Part shown: positions 8,268 to 16,110 of the stretch, piece after piece
Layout of the letters: the number at the start of each line of letters is the position of its first letter
Numbering within the stretch: position 1 is the stretch's first letter
Source of the DNA: JBCCFW01 sp039029535
Lineage (GTDB): Bacteria; Acidobacteriota; JBCCFW01
Length of the DNA: 37,183 nt
Reading direction: 5' to 3'
NCBI GenBank assembly: GCA_039029535.1
Contig: JBCCFW010000060.1
Location: 1-37,183 of the forward strand
Made by a program: the position numbers and the translations under genes
Notes under the pieces: model-generated
What the model saw: the letters and a program-made list of their open reading frames with translations, nothing else
Told to the model about the DNA's origin: nothing
Database searches by the model: none

Positions 8268-8304
8268 CGACCTCCTGGGGGATCATTCCTCTCCCAGGAG
8301 GTCG
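8268..8304 (+). promoter_or_regulatory. 12-bp perfect hairpin that buries the ribosome binding site of the next gene
   Basis: CGACCTCCTGGG (8268-8279) pairs perfectly with CCCAGGAGGTCG (8293-8304) around a 13-nt loop. The right arm contains the Shine-Dalgarno AGGAGGT (8296-8302) of the gene starting at ATG 8307. The left arm starts 12 bp after the stop of the TSP3 protein gene. In RNA this would block initiation unless opened by ribosomes, heat or a factor. It could also be a terminator of the upstream gene, but no T-tract follows. Confidence 0.65.
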
Positions 8305-8306
8305 TG

Positions 8307-8969
8307 ATGCGCACCGTCCGCTTCTACTTCGACTACATCTCGCCCTACGCCGGGCTCGCCCTGCTCCGCGCGGACGCGTTCGCGCGTGAGCACTCGATCG
8401 CGTGGGACCTGCGGCCGGTGGTCTTCGGGGCCGTCCTCGACGCCACCGGCCTCGTGGGCCCCGCCGAGGTCGACTCCAAGCGACGCAGCGCCTTCCTCGA
8501 CGTCATGCGCTGTGCCGAGCTCCAGGGCGAGCGCTTCGTCTTCCCGCCGGCCCATCCGTTCAAGTCCCTCGCAGCGCTGCGCTTGACCTGTCTCCACCGA
8601 TCGTCCGAGCACGCGCTGCCGCTCGCGGCCGGCCTGGTGCGGGCCGCCTGGTGCGACGGTCGTGACCTCACCGACCTCGACGTCCTCTCCGACGTGGCTC
8701 GTGAGCTCGGTCTTCCTGGTGACGATCTCGGTGAGCGGCTGGCCGAGCCCGCGGTCAAGCAGGACCTGCGCACGCTCACCGAGGACTTCATCGAACGAGG
8801 GGGTCACGGCGTGCCGACCTTCGAGTTCGAGGGCGAGCTGTTCTGGGGGCAGGACCGCCTCGATCACCTGGCCGCTCGGCTCGATGGGCGCTTGAGCTCG
8901 ATGGACGCTCAGCTCGAGGACGTCCTCGCCCGACCACGAGGCGCCGATCGCGCTGCCCGACGCGGCTGA
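8307..8969 (+). CDS. DsbA-family / 2-hydroxychromene-2-carboxylate isomerase-like thioredoxin-fold protein
   Basis: 220 aa. The ATG at 8307 is preferred over the adjacent GTG (8304) because AGGAGG at 8296-8301 is then five bases away. The N-terminus FYFDYISPYAGLA matches the GST-kappa/HCCA isomerase signature FxxDxxSPYaxLa, with Ser12 in the position of the active-site Ser, and there is no CxxC, so it is not an oxidoreductase of the DsbA type. The C-terminal GVPTFEFEGELFWGQDRLDH is the family's conserved cis-Pro loop and helix. Known members isomerise hydroxychromene carboxylates in aromatic degradation or act as glutathione-dependent enzymes; the substrate here is unknown. Translation is probably controlled by the hairpin over its ribosome binding site. 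Its last ~10 codons overlap, in another frame, the remnant of a TSP3 paralog, so the tail (ARPRGADRAARRG) may be acquired sequence. Confidence 0.85.
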   Translation: MRTVRFYFDYISPYAGLALLRADAFAREHSIAWDLRPVVFGAVLDATGLVGPAEVDSKRRSAFLDVMRCAELQGERFVFPPAHPFKSLAALRLTCLHRSSEHALPLAAGLVRAAWCDGRDLTDLDVLSDVARELGLPGDDLGERLAEPAVKQDLRTLTEDFIERGGHGVPTFEFEGELFWGQDRLDHLAARLDGRLSSMDAQLEDVLARPRGADRAARRG

Positions 8970-9126
8970 CGGCATCGGGACCGAGGCGACCGACCCAGAG
9001 CCGCCCGAGGACGAGCTCGGCCGCGTCGACCTCACTGCTGGTCCCCACTGTCACGGTTCGGGCGGTCTCGGCCACGACAGCCTCGGCCGGGCACGCACGG
9101 CCGCTCCGGCCTGGGGCTGTCCCTGA
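8941..9126 (+). pseudogene. 3' remnant of a paralog of the TSP3 protein encoded at 9323-11524
   Basis: Read in the frame ending with TGA at 9124-9126, this stretch encodes EPPEDELGRVDLTAG, then CHGSGGLGHDSLGRARTA, then APAWGCP and stop. The intact gene downstream ends with EPPEDGLGWYYLVGG, CHGRGALGHDSRGNARV and APAWGCP. The match runs about 43 codons with no frameshift, but the frame is closed by a TGA at 8893-8895 and has no start or upstream domains. The YYLV core is replaced by RVDL. It therefore looks like the surviving C-terminal end of a deleted or interrupted copy. It overlaps the 3' end of the isomerase-like gene in another frame, which suggests a deletion or insertion junction near 8900-8970. 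Confidence 0.75.
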
Positions 9127-9136
9127 AGCCGAGCGC

Positions 9137-9151
9137 CCGAGCGCTGCTCGG
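9137..9151 (+). terminator. Short GC hairpin after the remnant
   Basis: CCGAGC (9137-9142), GCT loop, GCTCGG (9146-9151). The wider 197 bp up to the next start also contain CAGCGCTCGG further on, complementary to CCGAGCGCTG here, so alternative pairings exist. There is no T-tract. It may be an inherited 3' hairpin of the decayed gene or part of the leader of the next gene. Confidence 0.25.
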
Positions 9152-9322
9152 TGCGCGCCCTCGAGACCGACCCAAAACAGGTCATTCTCGAGACAGCGCT
9201 CGGAACGCTGAACGCCCCGACGCCGGTCTTGAGCTCGCAGCTTGCCCGCAGCACGACAGCGTCCGAATGTCGGGCGTTCGCGGCTGATTCAACACGACAT
9301 CGAGCCCTTGGAGGGAAGTTCC

Positions 9323-11524
9323 ATGACGCGTGTTCCCCGCCCTTGCCCTGCGTTCGTGCTCGCCGTCCTGGCCAGCTTCGTCACCGACGTCGTCTTCGCT
9401 TGCCAGAGCCCTCCCGACCCTCCCGACCCTCCGATGGCGATGCCACAGGCGACGGGCACCGTCACGGTCACGGTCGATGCGAGCTGCATGACGTCCGGTG
9501 AGCCCATCGACGTCGACGTCACCGTGACCAACCTCGGGTCACTCGGGAGCGACGAGGACGTCTTCTTCAACGACGAGCCGTTCACGGTCCTCGTCGAAGC
9601 ACTGACCTCACTCCCGGTCCGGGATCCCTCCGTGCCCTTCCCCCTTGCCGACGACGATGGGGACGGCGTGAACAACGAGAGTGACAACTGCCTGGGCTTG
9701 CACAACCCCTCGCAAGACGACGGGGACGGCGACGGGGTCGGTGATGGCTGCGACAACTGTCCCGCCCAGTTCAACGGCAACCAGGAGGACACCGACCTCG
9801 ACGGCATCGGCGACGCCTGCGGCTTCGTGCTCGACGCCGACTACGATGGGATCCGCAACGAGGACGACCTCTGCCCGACGGTCGCGGACCCAGATCAGCT
9901 CGACACCGACGGCGACGGTCACGGCGACCTCTGCGATCCCTGCCCCGAGCTCGCCGGCGACTTGCTGAACACCGATGGCGACGGGTTCGGGGACGCCTGC
10001 GACAACTGCCCCGCGGTGTCCAACCCGTCCCAGGCCGATGCGGATCTCGACGGATTCGGAGACGCCTGCCGCGTTCGCGGCTGCGCCTCCCGGACGACCA
10101 TCCCCGGTGCCTTCGTCGACCTGCCGAGTCGGGTCCTGGTGCTCGACGACTCGACGAGCGCGCTCGCCTCCAACGACGTGACCGGGGTGGCACGCTTCGC
10201 CGTCTTCCCTGCTCGCGAACGAACGACCTCTCCGGCGGTCAGCGTCCAGGTGACCGTCACCAACAGCAACGGCTGGGTCGTGCACCAATCCACGACCTGC
10301 CTTCCGGCTTGCCGCGAGGCACCGGCCCAGCAACGCAGCGAGGCCTATCTCCGCGTTCCCTCGCAGTGCGCCCAGGCCGGCGCTTCGCTCGACTACGAGC
10401 TCGTCGTGCAGCGCACGGACGCGGTCGGTAGCACTTCACTGCGAGCTCGCGTCATCCGCGAGAACACGTCGGACCCTCTCGATCTCTTCCCCATCGATCC
10501 TCCGGAGCTCGTGACCGAGGGGATCGTCTTGCCCATGGTCGACGAGGCCGTCGTCGAGTTCACCTGCGGCCTCCACGGCCCGTGCTTCGCCGGGATGTCG
10601 AACGCGCTGCACGTCGTCCTCGAGAACGCAGTGACGGGTGAAGAGGTCTTCGACAGCCGCGATGGCATTCCCGAGGGTGCAGGTCGCGCCACCGTCGATT
10701 CCGCGGCGCTCGCCTCCTGGGAGCTGCTGGCCATCGAGGATGCCGGCGGCAACGGTGCGCTCGAGTCCTGCGAGGCCGGCGTGGTCCGGCTTCGCGTCAT
10801 CGCGCGCAACCCCTATCTCGGGTCCGAGATCACCGACGTCATGCTCGACATCGACATCCCCGCCGAGCTGGCGCTGCTCGGCTGGGAGCTCCACCACCAC
10901 GACAACCCGATGGACGAGCACGTCTCGACCCCGGAGGAGCTGGCCGCGAGCGGCACGGTGGTCGAGCGGCCCGGCGGGCTCGAGATCGCCGTGGACCGCA
11001 TCGTGTCGCGCTTCGACACGCGCCCCTTCGAGCCACCGCTCCTCTTCGCCGACATGTTCGAGGTCGATCTCGTGCTGGAGACCGGCGTGCTCGGGCTCGG
11101 CGACGCCACCCCCGAGCTCACCATCCGAATGACGGGCACCTCACTCGGCATGCCGAAGGAGGCCTCGGCCGTCTTCACTCTCCCGATCGGGCGCGCCGAG
11201 GCCAGGGAGGTCTCACCACCCGGCAGCCTGCAACCGCTGGTGCTGGGCCCAGAGGGCGTGCTGTCTTGGGAGGACGGTGGCCCCAGCAATGCGGACAGCT
11301 TCCAGCTCTTCCGAGGGAGCCTCGTCGATCTCCTCGACGGTGGTGACGAGCCGTGCATCGAGCAGGCCGTGAACGATCCGACCGCCATCGATCTCGAGCC
11401 ACCGGAGGACGGCCTCGGCTGGTACTACCTCGTCGGTGGCGTCAACTGTCACGGTCGCGGCGCCCTCGGTCACGACTCGAGGGGCAACGCGCGCGTCGCT
11501 GCGCCGGCCTGGGGCTGTCCGTGA
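9323..11524 (+). CDS. Secreted thrombospondin type-3 repeat protein with C-terminal FN3-like domain
   Basis: 733 aa. The ATG at 9323 follows GGAGGGAAG and opens a signal peptide (AFVLAVLASFVTDVVFAC) with a cysteine near the predicted cleavage site, so a lipoprotein is possible. Residues 45-105 include a beta segment (GTVTVTVDASCMTSG). Residues 110-253 carry TSP3 units (DDDGDGVNNESDNC; DTDLDGIGDACG; DADLDGFGDAC). Several beta domains follow, including DUF11-like wording at ~500-560 (GNGALESCEAGVVRLRVIAR, IDIPAELALLGW). The C-terminus, SFQLFRGSLVDLL to LGWYYLVGGVNCHG then GALGHDSRGNAR, is a conserved FN3-like end module. The same end module survives as a remnant at 8941-9126, so the gene was once duplicated. 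The stop overlaps the GTG of the next gene by four bases, so the two are coupled. Confidence 0.85.
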   Translation: MTRVPRPCPAFVLAVLASFVTDVVFACQSPPDPPDPPMAMPQATGTVTVTVDASCMTSGEPIDVDVTVTNLGSLGSDEDVFFNDEPFTVLVEALTSLPVRDPSVPFPLADDDGDGVNNESDNCLGLHNPSQDDGDGDGVGDGCDNCPAQFNGNQEDTDLDGIGDACGFVLDADYDGIRNEDDLCPTVADPDQLDTDGDGHGDLCDPCPELAGDLLNTDGDGFGDACDNCPAVSNPSQADADLDGFGDACRVRGCASRTTIPGAFVDLPSRVLVLDDSTSALASNDVTGVARFAVFPARERTTSPAVSVQVTVTNSNGWVVHQSTTCLPACREAPAQQRSEAYLRVPSQCAQAGASLDYELVVQRTDAVGSTSLRARVIRENTSDPLDLFPIDPPELVTEGIVLPMVDEAVVEFTCGLHGPCFAGMSNALHVVLENAVTGEEVFDSRDGIPEGAGRATVDSAALASWELLAIEDAGGNGALESCEAGVVRLRVIARNPYLGSEITDVMLDIDIPAELALLGWELHHHDNPMDEHVSTPEELAASGTVVERPGGLEIAVDRIVSRFDTRPFEPPLLFADMFEVDLVLETGVLGLGDATPELTIRMTGTSLGMPKEASAVFTLPIGRAEAREVSPPGSLQPLVLGPEGVLSWEDGGPSNADSFQLFRGSLVDLLDGGDEPCIEQAVNDPTAIDLEPPEDGLGWYYLVGGVNCHGRGALGHDSRGNARVAAPAWGCP

Positions 11525-12861
11525 GCACGGTGGGTCGACGAGCTGATGTCTTGCTCATGGCCCTCGTCATTCTCGCAGGGCTCTCGCTCGCCCACGCCGT
11601 CCGTGCCGGCGAGACCGTGCGCCTGCTCGTGCTCGACCAGGACGCTCACGCTACCTCGCACTTCAACGCCGGCGCGGTCTTCAACGTGGTCGCGCCTCCC
11701 GTCGACGCTTGGATCTCCGCTGAGCTCAGCGCCGCCGTGGTCCCCGAGATCGAGTACATCTCGGCCTTGGCGGTCTCGCCGGTGGACGAGCGGGTCTGGA
11801 TCGCCGATCGCCGTGCCCTCGCCGCCGACCGTGGTCGCATTGGGTCGGTCGAGTGTGGGACCAACCTCCTGGAGAGCTCGGTGCACGCCGTGCTCGACGA
11901 GCCACGTGGGCTCGCCTTCGCCGAGGACGGTCGCTTGGCTCTCGTGGATGCCGACGCCGATCCGAGCGGGCTCGGCCTGGATGCCGCTGGCGGACGGGGC
12001 CCCGGTGCCCTGTTCTCGATCGACACCACCACCGGTGCCCCGAGCCTGCTCGCGGACGGAACACTGCACTCGCCGCTGGCCGGCGTGCCCGACGGTGCCA
12101 GCGTCTTCGTCGACCCGGTCTCGCTCGCCTGGGCTTCACCAGACGAGCTCGTGGTCGTGGATCGGCTCGCCGATCCGCTCGGCCTCGGTCACCAGGGAGC
12201 CGTCTTCCACGTGGACGTCACGACGGGTGAGGTCGAGCTGCTGGCCTCCCATGCAGCCTTCGTCGACCTGCGATCGGTGACGGCCCTGCCCGACGGGCGC
12301 GTGATCGCCGTCGATGGCCTGGCTGGCGACTCCATCGTCTGGCAGGTGGAGCCGGCGCCGAGCGACCCGGCCACCAACGCCCTCGCGCTCTCGACGAGCG
12401 AGCACTACCAGCAGCTGTCCAGCGTCGCGAGCGACGAGAGCGGTCGGATCTATCTCACCGACCTCGGCCTCTTCGACGCGCCGACGGGACGCTTCCTCAT
12501 CCGCCCCTCCTTGTGGCGACTCGGTGCCGGCGGCGAGCCCGAGCTGCTCCACCGCAGCGACTCCGGCTTGATCACTCCGATCGGGCTCTCGGTACGTCAC
12601 GCCTGCCCGGCGCCGGATCTCGAAGGCTACGCGGTCAGCACGCGACTCCTGACCGGTCTCCCGATCAGCGAGGCCTTCGCCTGTGGCGGAGAGTGGCCCT
12701 TCTGCGTCGCCGCGGTCGTGTCGGTGGGTGATCTCGCCGACGACTTCGTCCTGCCCGGCCGAGCCGCTCCGGAGACCCCAGGCATCACCTTCTTCTCCCA
12801 CGCCTTCTTCCCCGACACCCGTCTCTCCAAGGACGGCGACGACCTGATCCTCAGTCGCTGA
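11521..12861 (+). CDS. Secreted NHL/SMP-30-like beta-propeller protein
   Basis: 446 aa. The GTG at 11521 overlaps the preceding TGA (GTGA), and the frame then opens directly into a signal peptide (VLLMALVILAGLSLAHAVRA). The body contains repeating strand motifs typical of NHL/gluconolactonase-like six-bladed propellers: EYISALAVSPVDERVWIADR, PRGLAFAEDGRLALVDADAD, GALFSIDTTTGAPSLLADG, DLRSVTALPDGRVIAVDG and LSSVASDESGRIYLTDLG. Many such domains bind ligands or partners without catalysis, and I see no diagnostic metal-site set. The C-terminal ~70 residues (FACGGEWPFC) contain a cysteine pair that may form a disulfide. Coupling to the TSP3 protein suggests the two are made together and may interact at the cell surface. 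Confidence 0.8.
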   Translation: MSTVGRRADVLLMALVILAGLSLAHAVRAGETVRLLVLDQDAHATSHFNAGAVFNVVAPPVDAWISAELSAAVVPEIEYISALAVSPVDERVWIADRRALAADRGRIGSVECGTNLLESSVHAVLDEPRGLAFAEDGRLALVDADADPSGLGLDAAGGRGPGALFSIDTTTGAPSLLADGTLHSPLAGVPDGASVFVDPVSLAWASPDELVVVDRLADPLGLGHQGAVFHVDVTTGEVELLASHAAFVDLRSVTALPDGRVIAVDGLAGDSIVWQVEPAPSDPATNALALSTSEHYQQLSSVASDESGRIYLTDLGLFDAPTGRFLIRPSLWRLGAGGEPELLHRSDSGLITPIGLSVRHACPAPDLEGYAVSTRLLTGLPISEAFACGGEWPFCVAAVVSVGDLADDFVLPGRAAPETPGITFFSHAFFPDTRLSKDGDDLILSR

Positions 12862-12885
12862 TCGGCGAGGCCCATGGGGCTCCCC

Positions 12886-12914
12886 TTGGGGGCTCCTTGG
12901 AGTGTGTTTAGGAT
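12886..12914 (+). promoter_or_regulatory. Candidate sigma-70-type promoter of the three-gene paralog cluster
   Basis: TTGGGG (12886-12891), 17-bp spacer, TAGGAT (12909-12914), then about 76 bp to the GTG at 12991. A leader hairpin GCGCCCG (12937-12943) / CGGGCGC (12954-12960) follows. The match is by eye and the boxes are imperfect. Confidence 0.35.
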
Positions 12915-12990
12915 CCTCCGACCCGTCCCTCCTCGTGCGCCCGCCCCCGCTCCCGGGCGCCGCCGGAGACTCGACGGGAGGGAGGTTCTC

Positions 12991-15795
12991 GTGCGTCGTC
13001 TCGGTTCACTCCTCTCGACGCTCGTCATCACCTGGCTCGCCGGCCCCGCCATGGCCGGCCTGCCCAGCACGCCGACGCTCCAAGCCGACCTGGCCGACGT
13101 CTCCGACTTCGGTTTCCAGGTCCTCGTCATCCCCCTCACGGATGACGACGGCGACGGAGATGCCGACCTCGACGACGTGCCGGACATGGTCTCGCTCGGC
13201 ACGACTCTCACCGCCGTCGACGGTCTCACCGGCGACGAGCTCTTCTCCGTGATCCCGACCCCCACCGGCAGTGCCTTGGCCGCCGCCGACATCGACGGCG
13301 ACGGCTGGTTCGAGCTGCTGGTCGCCGGTGGTCGGCTCACTGCCTACGAGCACACCGGCGAGATCGCGTGGGACCGGCCCTGGCCCACCGGGCTCAGCCG
13401 AGCGAGCTTCGGCCTGGCCGACATCGATCACGACGGCGTGCCGGAGGCCTACTTCGGCCCCAACGTCGTCTCGCTCGACGACTCCTGGGGTTGGTTCGAC
13501 GGCACGCTGTCCTCACCACGAGCCTCCGTCACTCACGTGGCCGACCTCCTGCCCGAGAGTCCCGGGCTCGAGCTCTTTCTTCCTCCGAATCTCTGGCGAG
13601 CCGATGGAACGATCGCCTGGAGCGTCGACATCGGCGACGACCCGTTCCTGCGTCACGCCACGAGCACCATCGCCGATCTCGATGGAGACGGCGACCCCGA
13701 GATCGTGGTCTCTCCCATCCCGGACGTGCGGGCCGAGTTGGTGGTCCTCGATCATCTCGGCAATGAGCTGGGTGGCTACGGGACTCTTCCCGGCCACGGC
13801 GAGCCACGCCCGATCTTTTCAGTCGACGTCGATGCCGACGGCGTGACGGAGGTCCTTCATCCGCTGGGCGACGAGCTGCTCCTCCTGCAATGGGACGGCA
13901 CCGGGCTCGTCCCTCGCTGGAGCCATCCCACCAACGACAGTAGCTGCTGTGCCGGGGCGACCGCCTACGATTTCGATGGTGACGAGCTCCCCGAGATCCT
14001 CTACCAGGACCAGGAGTCGTTCCTCAGTCTCGAAGGCAGGACCGGCGCCTTGCTCTTCCGCGACGCGCTCTTGAGCGGCACCGGTGTCGAGCGCCCGCTG
14101 GTGGTCGACGTCGACGCGGACGATGCGGCGGAGATCCTCGTCGGCGCGACGAGCGACGGCCTGCGGGTCTACGAGGTCGCCTGCTCGACGACTCCCCTCG
14201 GCCTGTGGAATCAGCGGGACTACCACGGCACCAACATCGATCGCGACGGCAGCATCCCGCAGGTCGAGGCCCCGGCCTGGACGGAAGGACGAAGCTGGGA
14301 CGTCCAGTCGACGACGGGCCAGGTCTGCGGTCTCACCGGCTTCGAGACGCTCGAGCCGATCGTCACCTGCCCGGGCGAGGAGGTCGTGCTCGATGCCTCG
14401 GCGATCACGGGTTGCGAGGGCGTGCTCTCCCTCGAGTGGAGCGAGGCGGGCGAGACGCTGGGCACGGAGCCCTTGCTGCGGGTGACCGCCGACAGCGATC
14501 GGCTCATCACGCTCACCGCTGAGTGCTCGCTCGGGCCTTGCTGCATCGCGCGCTCGATCCCGATCGAGCTCCCCTTCCCCGGGTTCACCTCGTCGTCCGC
14601 CCTCGACCTCTCTCCCTGCCTCGCCGGTCTCGACCTGAGCTGGCTCACGCCACCCCGCGCGGGAAGCGACAGCCTGGTCGTCAACGTCTACCGCAGCGTC
14701 GGCCCCGACGCGAGCTGTGACGACGCGCTGTCCCGACCGCCCGTGGCGGCGGGCCTGGACACGACGAGTTGGCGTGACGAGCTGACCATCCCAGGTGAGC
14801 CCCATCTCTACGTCCTCGAGGTCGAGGCCTTCGGCACGGGCTGTGACGGGGTCATGGGTCCGGCGGGAGGAGTCGTTCAGAGAGCGTGTCTCGAGCCCGT
14901 GATCGATTGGGCGCTCGACGGCGAGTCCGGCCGACTGCCGACGGTGGCGAGCTGCGACGGGGAGATCGTCTGGCTCGACGCGAGCCACGTCTTCCCCGAG
15001 TGCGCCCTCCGGAGCTTCTCCTGGTTCGAAGAAGGCGTGCGTGTCGGTGGGGGCTCGGTGTTGTCGCTCACGCCGACCAACGACACGATCGTCGAAGTGG
15101 TCGTGCGCTGCGGCTCGGGACCAGGCTGCGAGGCCTCGTTCTTGGCCGACGTGCTCGTCGAGAGACTGCCGCAGCTCGGCCCGGCCATCGGTCGGGACGT
15201 GGAGGACTGCGGCACGGGCGTCCTCCTCCGCTGGACCCCGGCCACCTTCTCCGACCCGATGGTCGGTGGGGTCTACCACGTGTACCGAAGCGACTCCTTG
15301 CCGCCGAGCTGCGAGGACGCCCTCGCCCGACCGCCGGTCGCCGTCGGCCTGACGGAGACGCTCTTCCGCGACGAGACGACGCTCCGCGGACAGGAGCACG
15401 TCTACGTCATCGCCGCGGAGGACGGGGCTGCCACCGCCACGAGCTGCCCGGCGGGGCCGGTGTTCGGCGGGCTGGTCGGCACCACCTGCCTGGACCCGAT
15501 CATCGACGTCGCTGCTCCCCTGCCCGACGGAGTCGGACCGCCCCTGCGCGCCGCCAACGACGACGAGGAAGTCACCTTCCTGTGGCCGACGGCTAGGGCC
15601 CTGGAGGACGGCGAGGCCTTCGTCCTGCTCAAGGCCTTGGACCACCCCACCGAAGCCTTCGCGCGAGTGGTCCTCACCGGCCCGGACGCCCGGTCCTTCA
15701 CCGAGACCGACACCAGCAGCCCCCGCCAGTTCTTCGACCTCCGGGTCGAGACCTGCGCCGGTCTCTCGGCCGACGAGTACCCGCCGGGGCCCTGA
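12991..15795 (+). CDS. Secreted FG-GAP/VCBS propeller protein with Ig and FN3 modules and EYPPGP C-terminus
   Basis: 934 aa from a GTG with GGGAGGGAGG five bases upstream; the signal peptide is STLVITWLAGPAMAG. Residues ~28-430 form an FG-GAP/VCBS propeller with calcium-type loops (DDDGDGDADLDDVPDMV, DIDGDGWFELL, DLDGDGDPEIVV) and the family hallmark SSCCAGATAYDFDGDE. It closes with GLWNQRDYHGTNIDRDG, typical of the end of this propeller type. Two pairs of modules follow: Ig-like (~451-530, CPGEEVVLDAS) plus FN3-like (~534-635, VNVYRSVGPDASCDDALS), then Ig-like (~636-730) plus FN3-like (~731-836, GVYHVYRSDSLPPSCEDAL). The last ~90 residues form a shared C-terminal domain (SFTETDTSSPRQFFDLRV, end DEYPPGP). 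It is the first of three tandem paralogs. Function is inferred as a surface or matrix protein; no catalytic motif is seen. Confidence 0.88.
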   Translation: MRRLGSLLSTLVITWLAGPAMAGLPSTPTLQADLADVSDFGFQVLVIPLTDDDGDGDADLDDVPDMVSLGTTLTAVDGLTGDELFSVIPTPTGSALAAADIDGDGWFELLVAGGRLTAYEHTGEIAWDRPWPTGLSRASFGLADIDHDGVPEAYFGPNVVSLDDSWGWFDGTLSSPRASVTHVADLLPESPGLELFLPPNLWRADGTIAWSVDIGDDPFLRHATSTIADLDGDGDPEIVVSPIPDVRAELVVLDHLGNELGGYGTLPGHGEPRPIFSVDVDADGVTEVLHPLGDELLLLQWDGTGLVPRWSHPTNDSSCCAGATAYDFDGDELPEILYQDQESFLSLEGRTGALLFRDALLSGTGVERPLVVDVDADDAAEILVGATSDGLRVYEVACSTTPLGLWNQRDYHGTNIDRDGSIPQVEAPAWTEGRSWDVQSTTGQVCGLTGFETLEPIVTCPGEEVVLDASAITGCEGVLSLEWSEAGETLGTEPLLRVTADSDRLITLTAECSLGPCCIARSIPIELPFPGFTSSSALDLSPCLAGLDLSWLTPPRAGSDSLVVNVYRSVGPDASCDDALSRPPVAAGLDTTSWRDELTIPGEPHLYVLEVEAFGTGCDGVMGPAGGVVQRACLEPVIDWALDGESGRLPTVASCDGEIVWLDASHVFPECALRSFSWFEEGVRVGGGSVLSLTPTNDTIVEVVVRCGSGPGCEASFLADVLVERLPQLGPAIGRDVEDCGTGVLLRWTPATFSDPMVGGVYHVYRSDSLPPSCEDALARPPVAVGLTETLFRDETTLRGQEHVYVIAAEDGAATATSCPAGPVFGGLVGTTCLDPIIDVAAPLPDGVGPPLRAANDDEEVTFLWPTARALEDGEAFVLLKALDHPTEAFARVVLTGPDARSFTETDTSSPRQFFDLRVETCAGLSADEYPPGP

Positions 15796-15806
15796 ATCGG
15801 CTCTCG

Positions 15807-15834
15807 GGCCCCGTTAGGGCGGTCTCATGGGGCC
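15807..15834 (+). terminator. Possible terminator hairpin after the first FG-GAP paralog
   Basis: GGCCCC (15807-15812) pairs with GGGGCC (15829-15834) 12 bp after the stop, with a 16-nt loop. Only a weak pyrimidine run (GGTCTT) follows. Confidence 0.3.
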
Positions 15835-15838
15835 GGTC

Positions 15839-15868
15839 TTGGGAATTCTGGCCCTCTCGGGATAAGAT
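15839..15868 (+). promoter_or_regulatory. Candidate sigma-70-type promoter in the 315-bp gap before the second paralog
   Basis: TTGGGA (15839-15844), 18-bp spacer, TAAGAT (15863-15868). The next start is the ATG at 16111, so the leader would be about 235 nt. The remainder of the gap 15796-16110 holds no gene that I can support. A TTGACA at 15962-15967 lacks a matching -10 box. Confidence 0.3.
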
Positions 15869-16050
15869 CCACCCACGGGTTTCCAACCCACTCTCACGCG
15901 GGCTGACCGACGCCGCGTCCTCGAGCACGAGACGACGGCCGGGCGGCCCAGGGAGGCCACCTTGACAGGTGTTCGGCTCGGTCACGTGACCTGCTCGCCG
16001 CACCCGGTCGCGCTCAGCGCCGGGTGGTCTCGCCTCCCTTTCGCGTCGAC

Positions 16051-16070
16051 CCTCCCGCCCGAGCGGGAGG
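16051..16070 (+). other. Tight leader hairpin upstream of the second paralog
   Basis: CCTCCCGC (16051-16058), tetraloop CCGA, GCGGGAGG (16063-16070): a perfect 8-bp stem whose 3' arm ends 40 nt before the ATG at 16111. There is no T-tract downstream, so an mRNA stability or attenuation element is as likely as a terminator. Confidence 0.4.
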
Positions 16071-16110
16071 TCCTCAGCGTCGCCGAGAGCCCCTCTCCCC
16101 CGGGAGCCCG

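Noticed and set aside
16024..16110. Longer N-terminus for the protein that starts at 16111
   Set aside because: The extension is Arg/Pro-rich and crosses an 8-bp perfect hairpin. The ATG at 16111 has a ribosome binding site and opens directly into a signal peptide.
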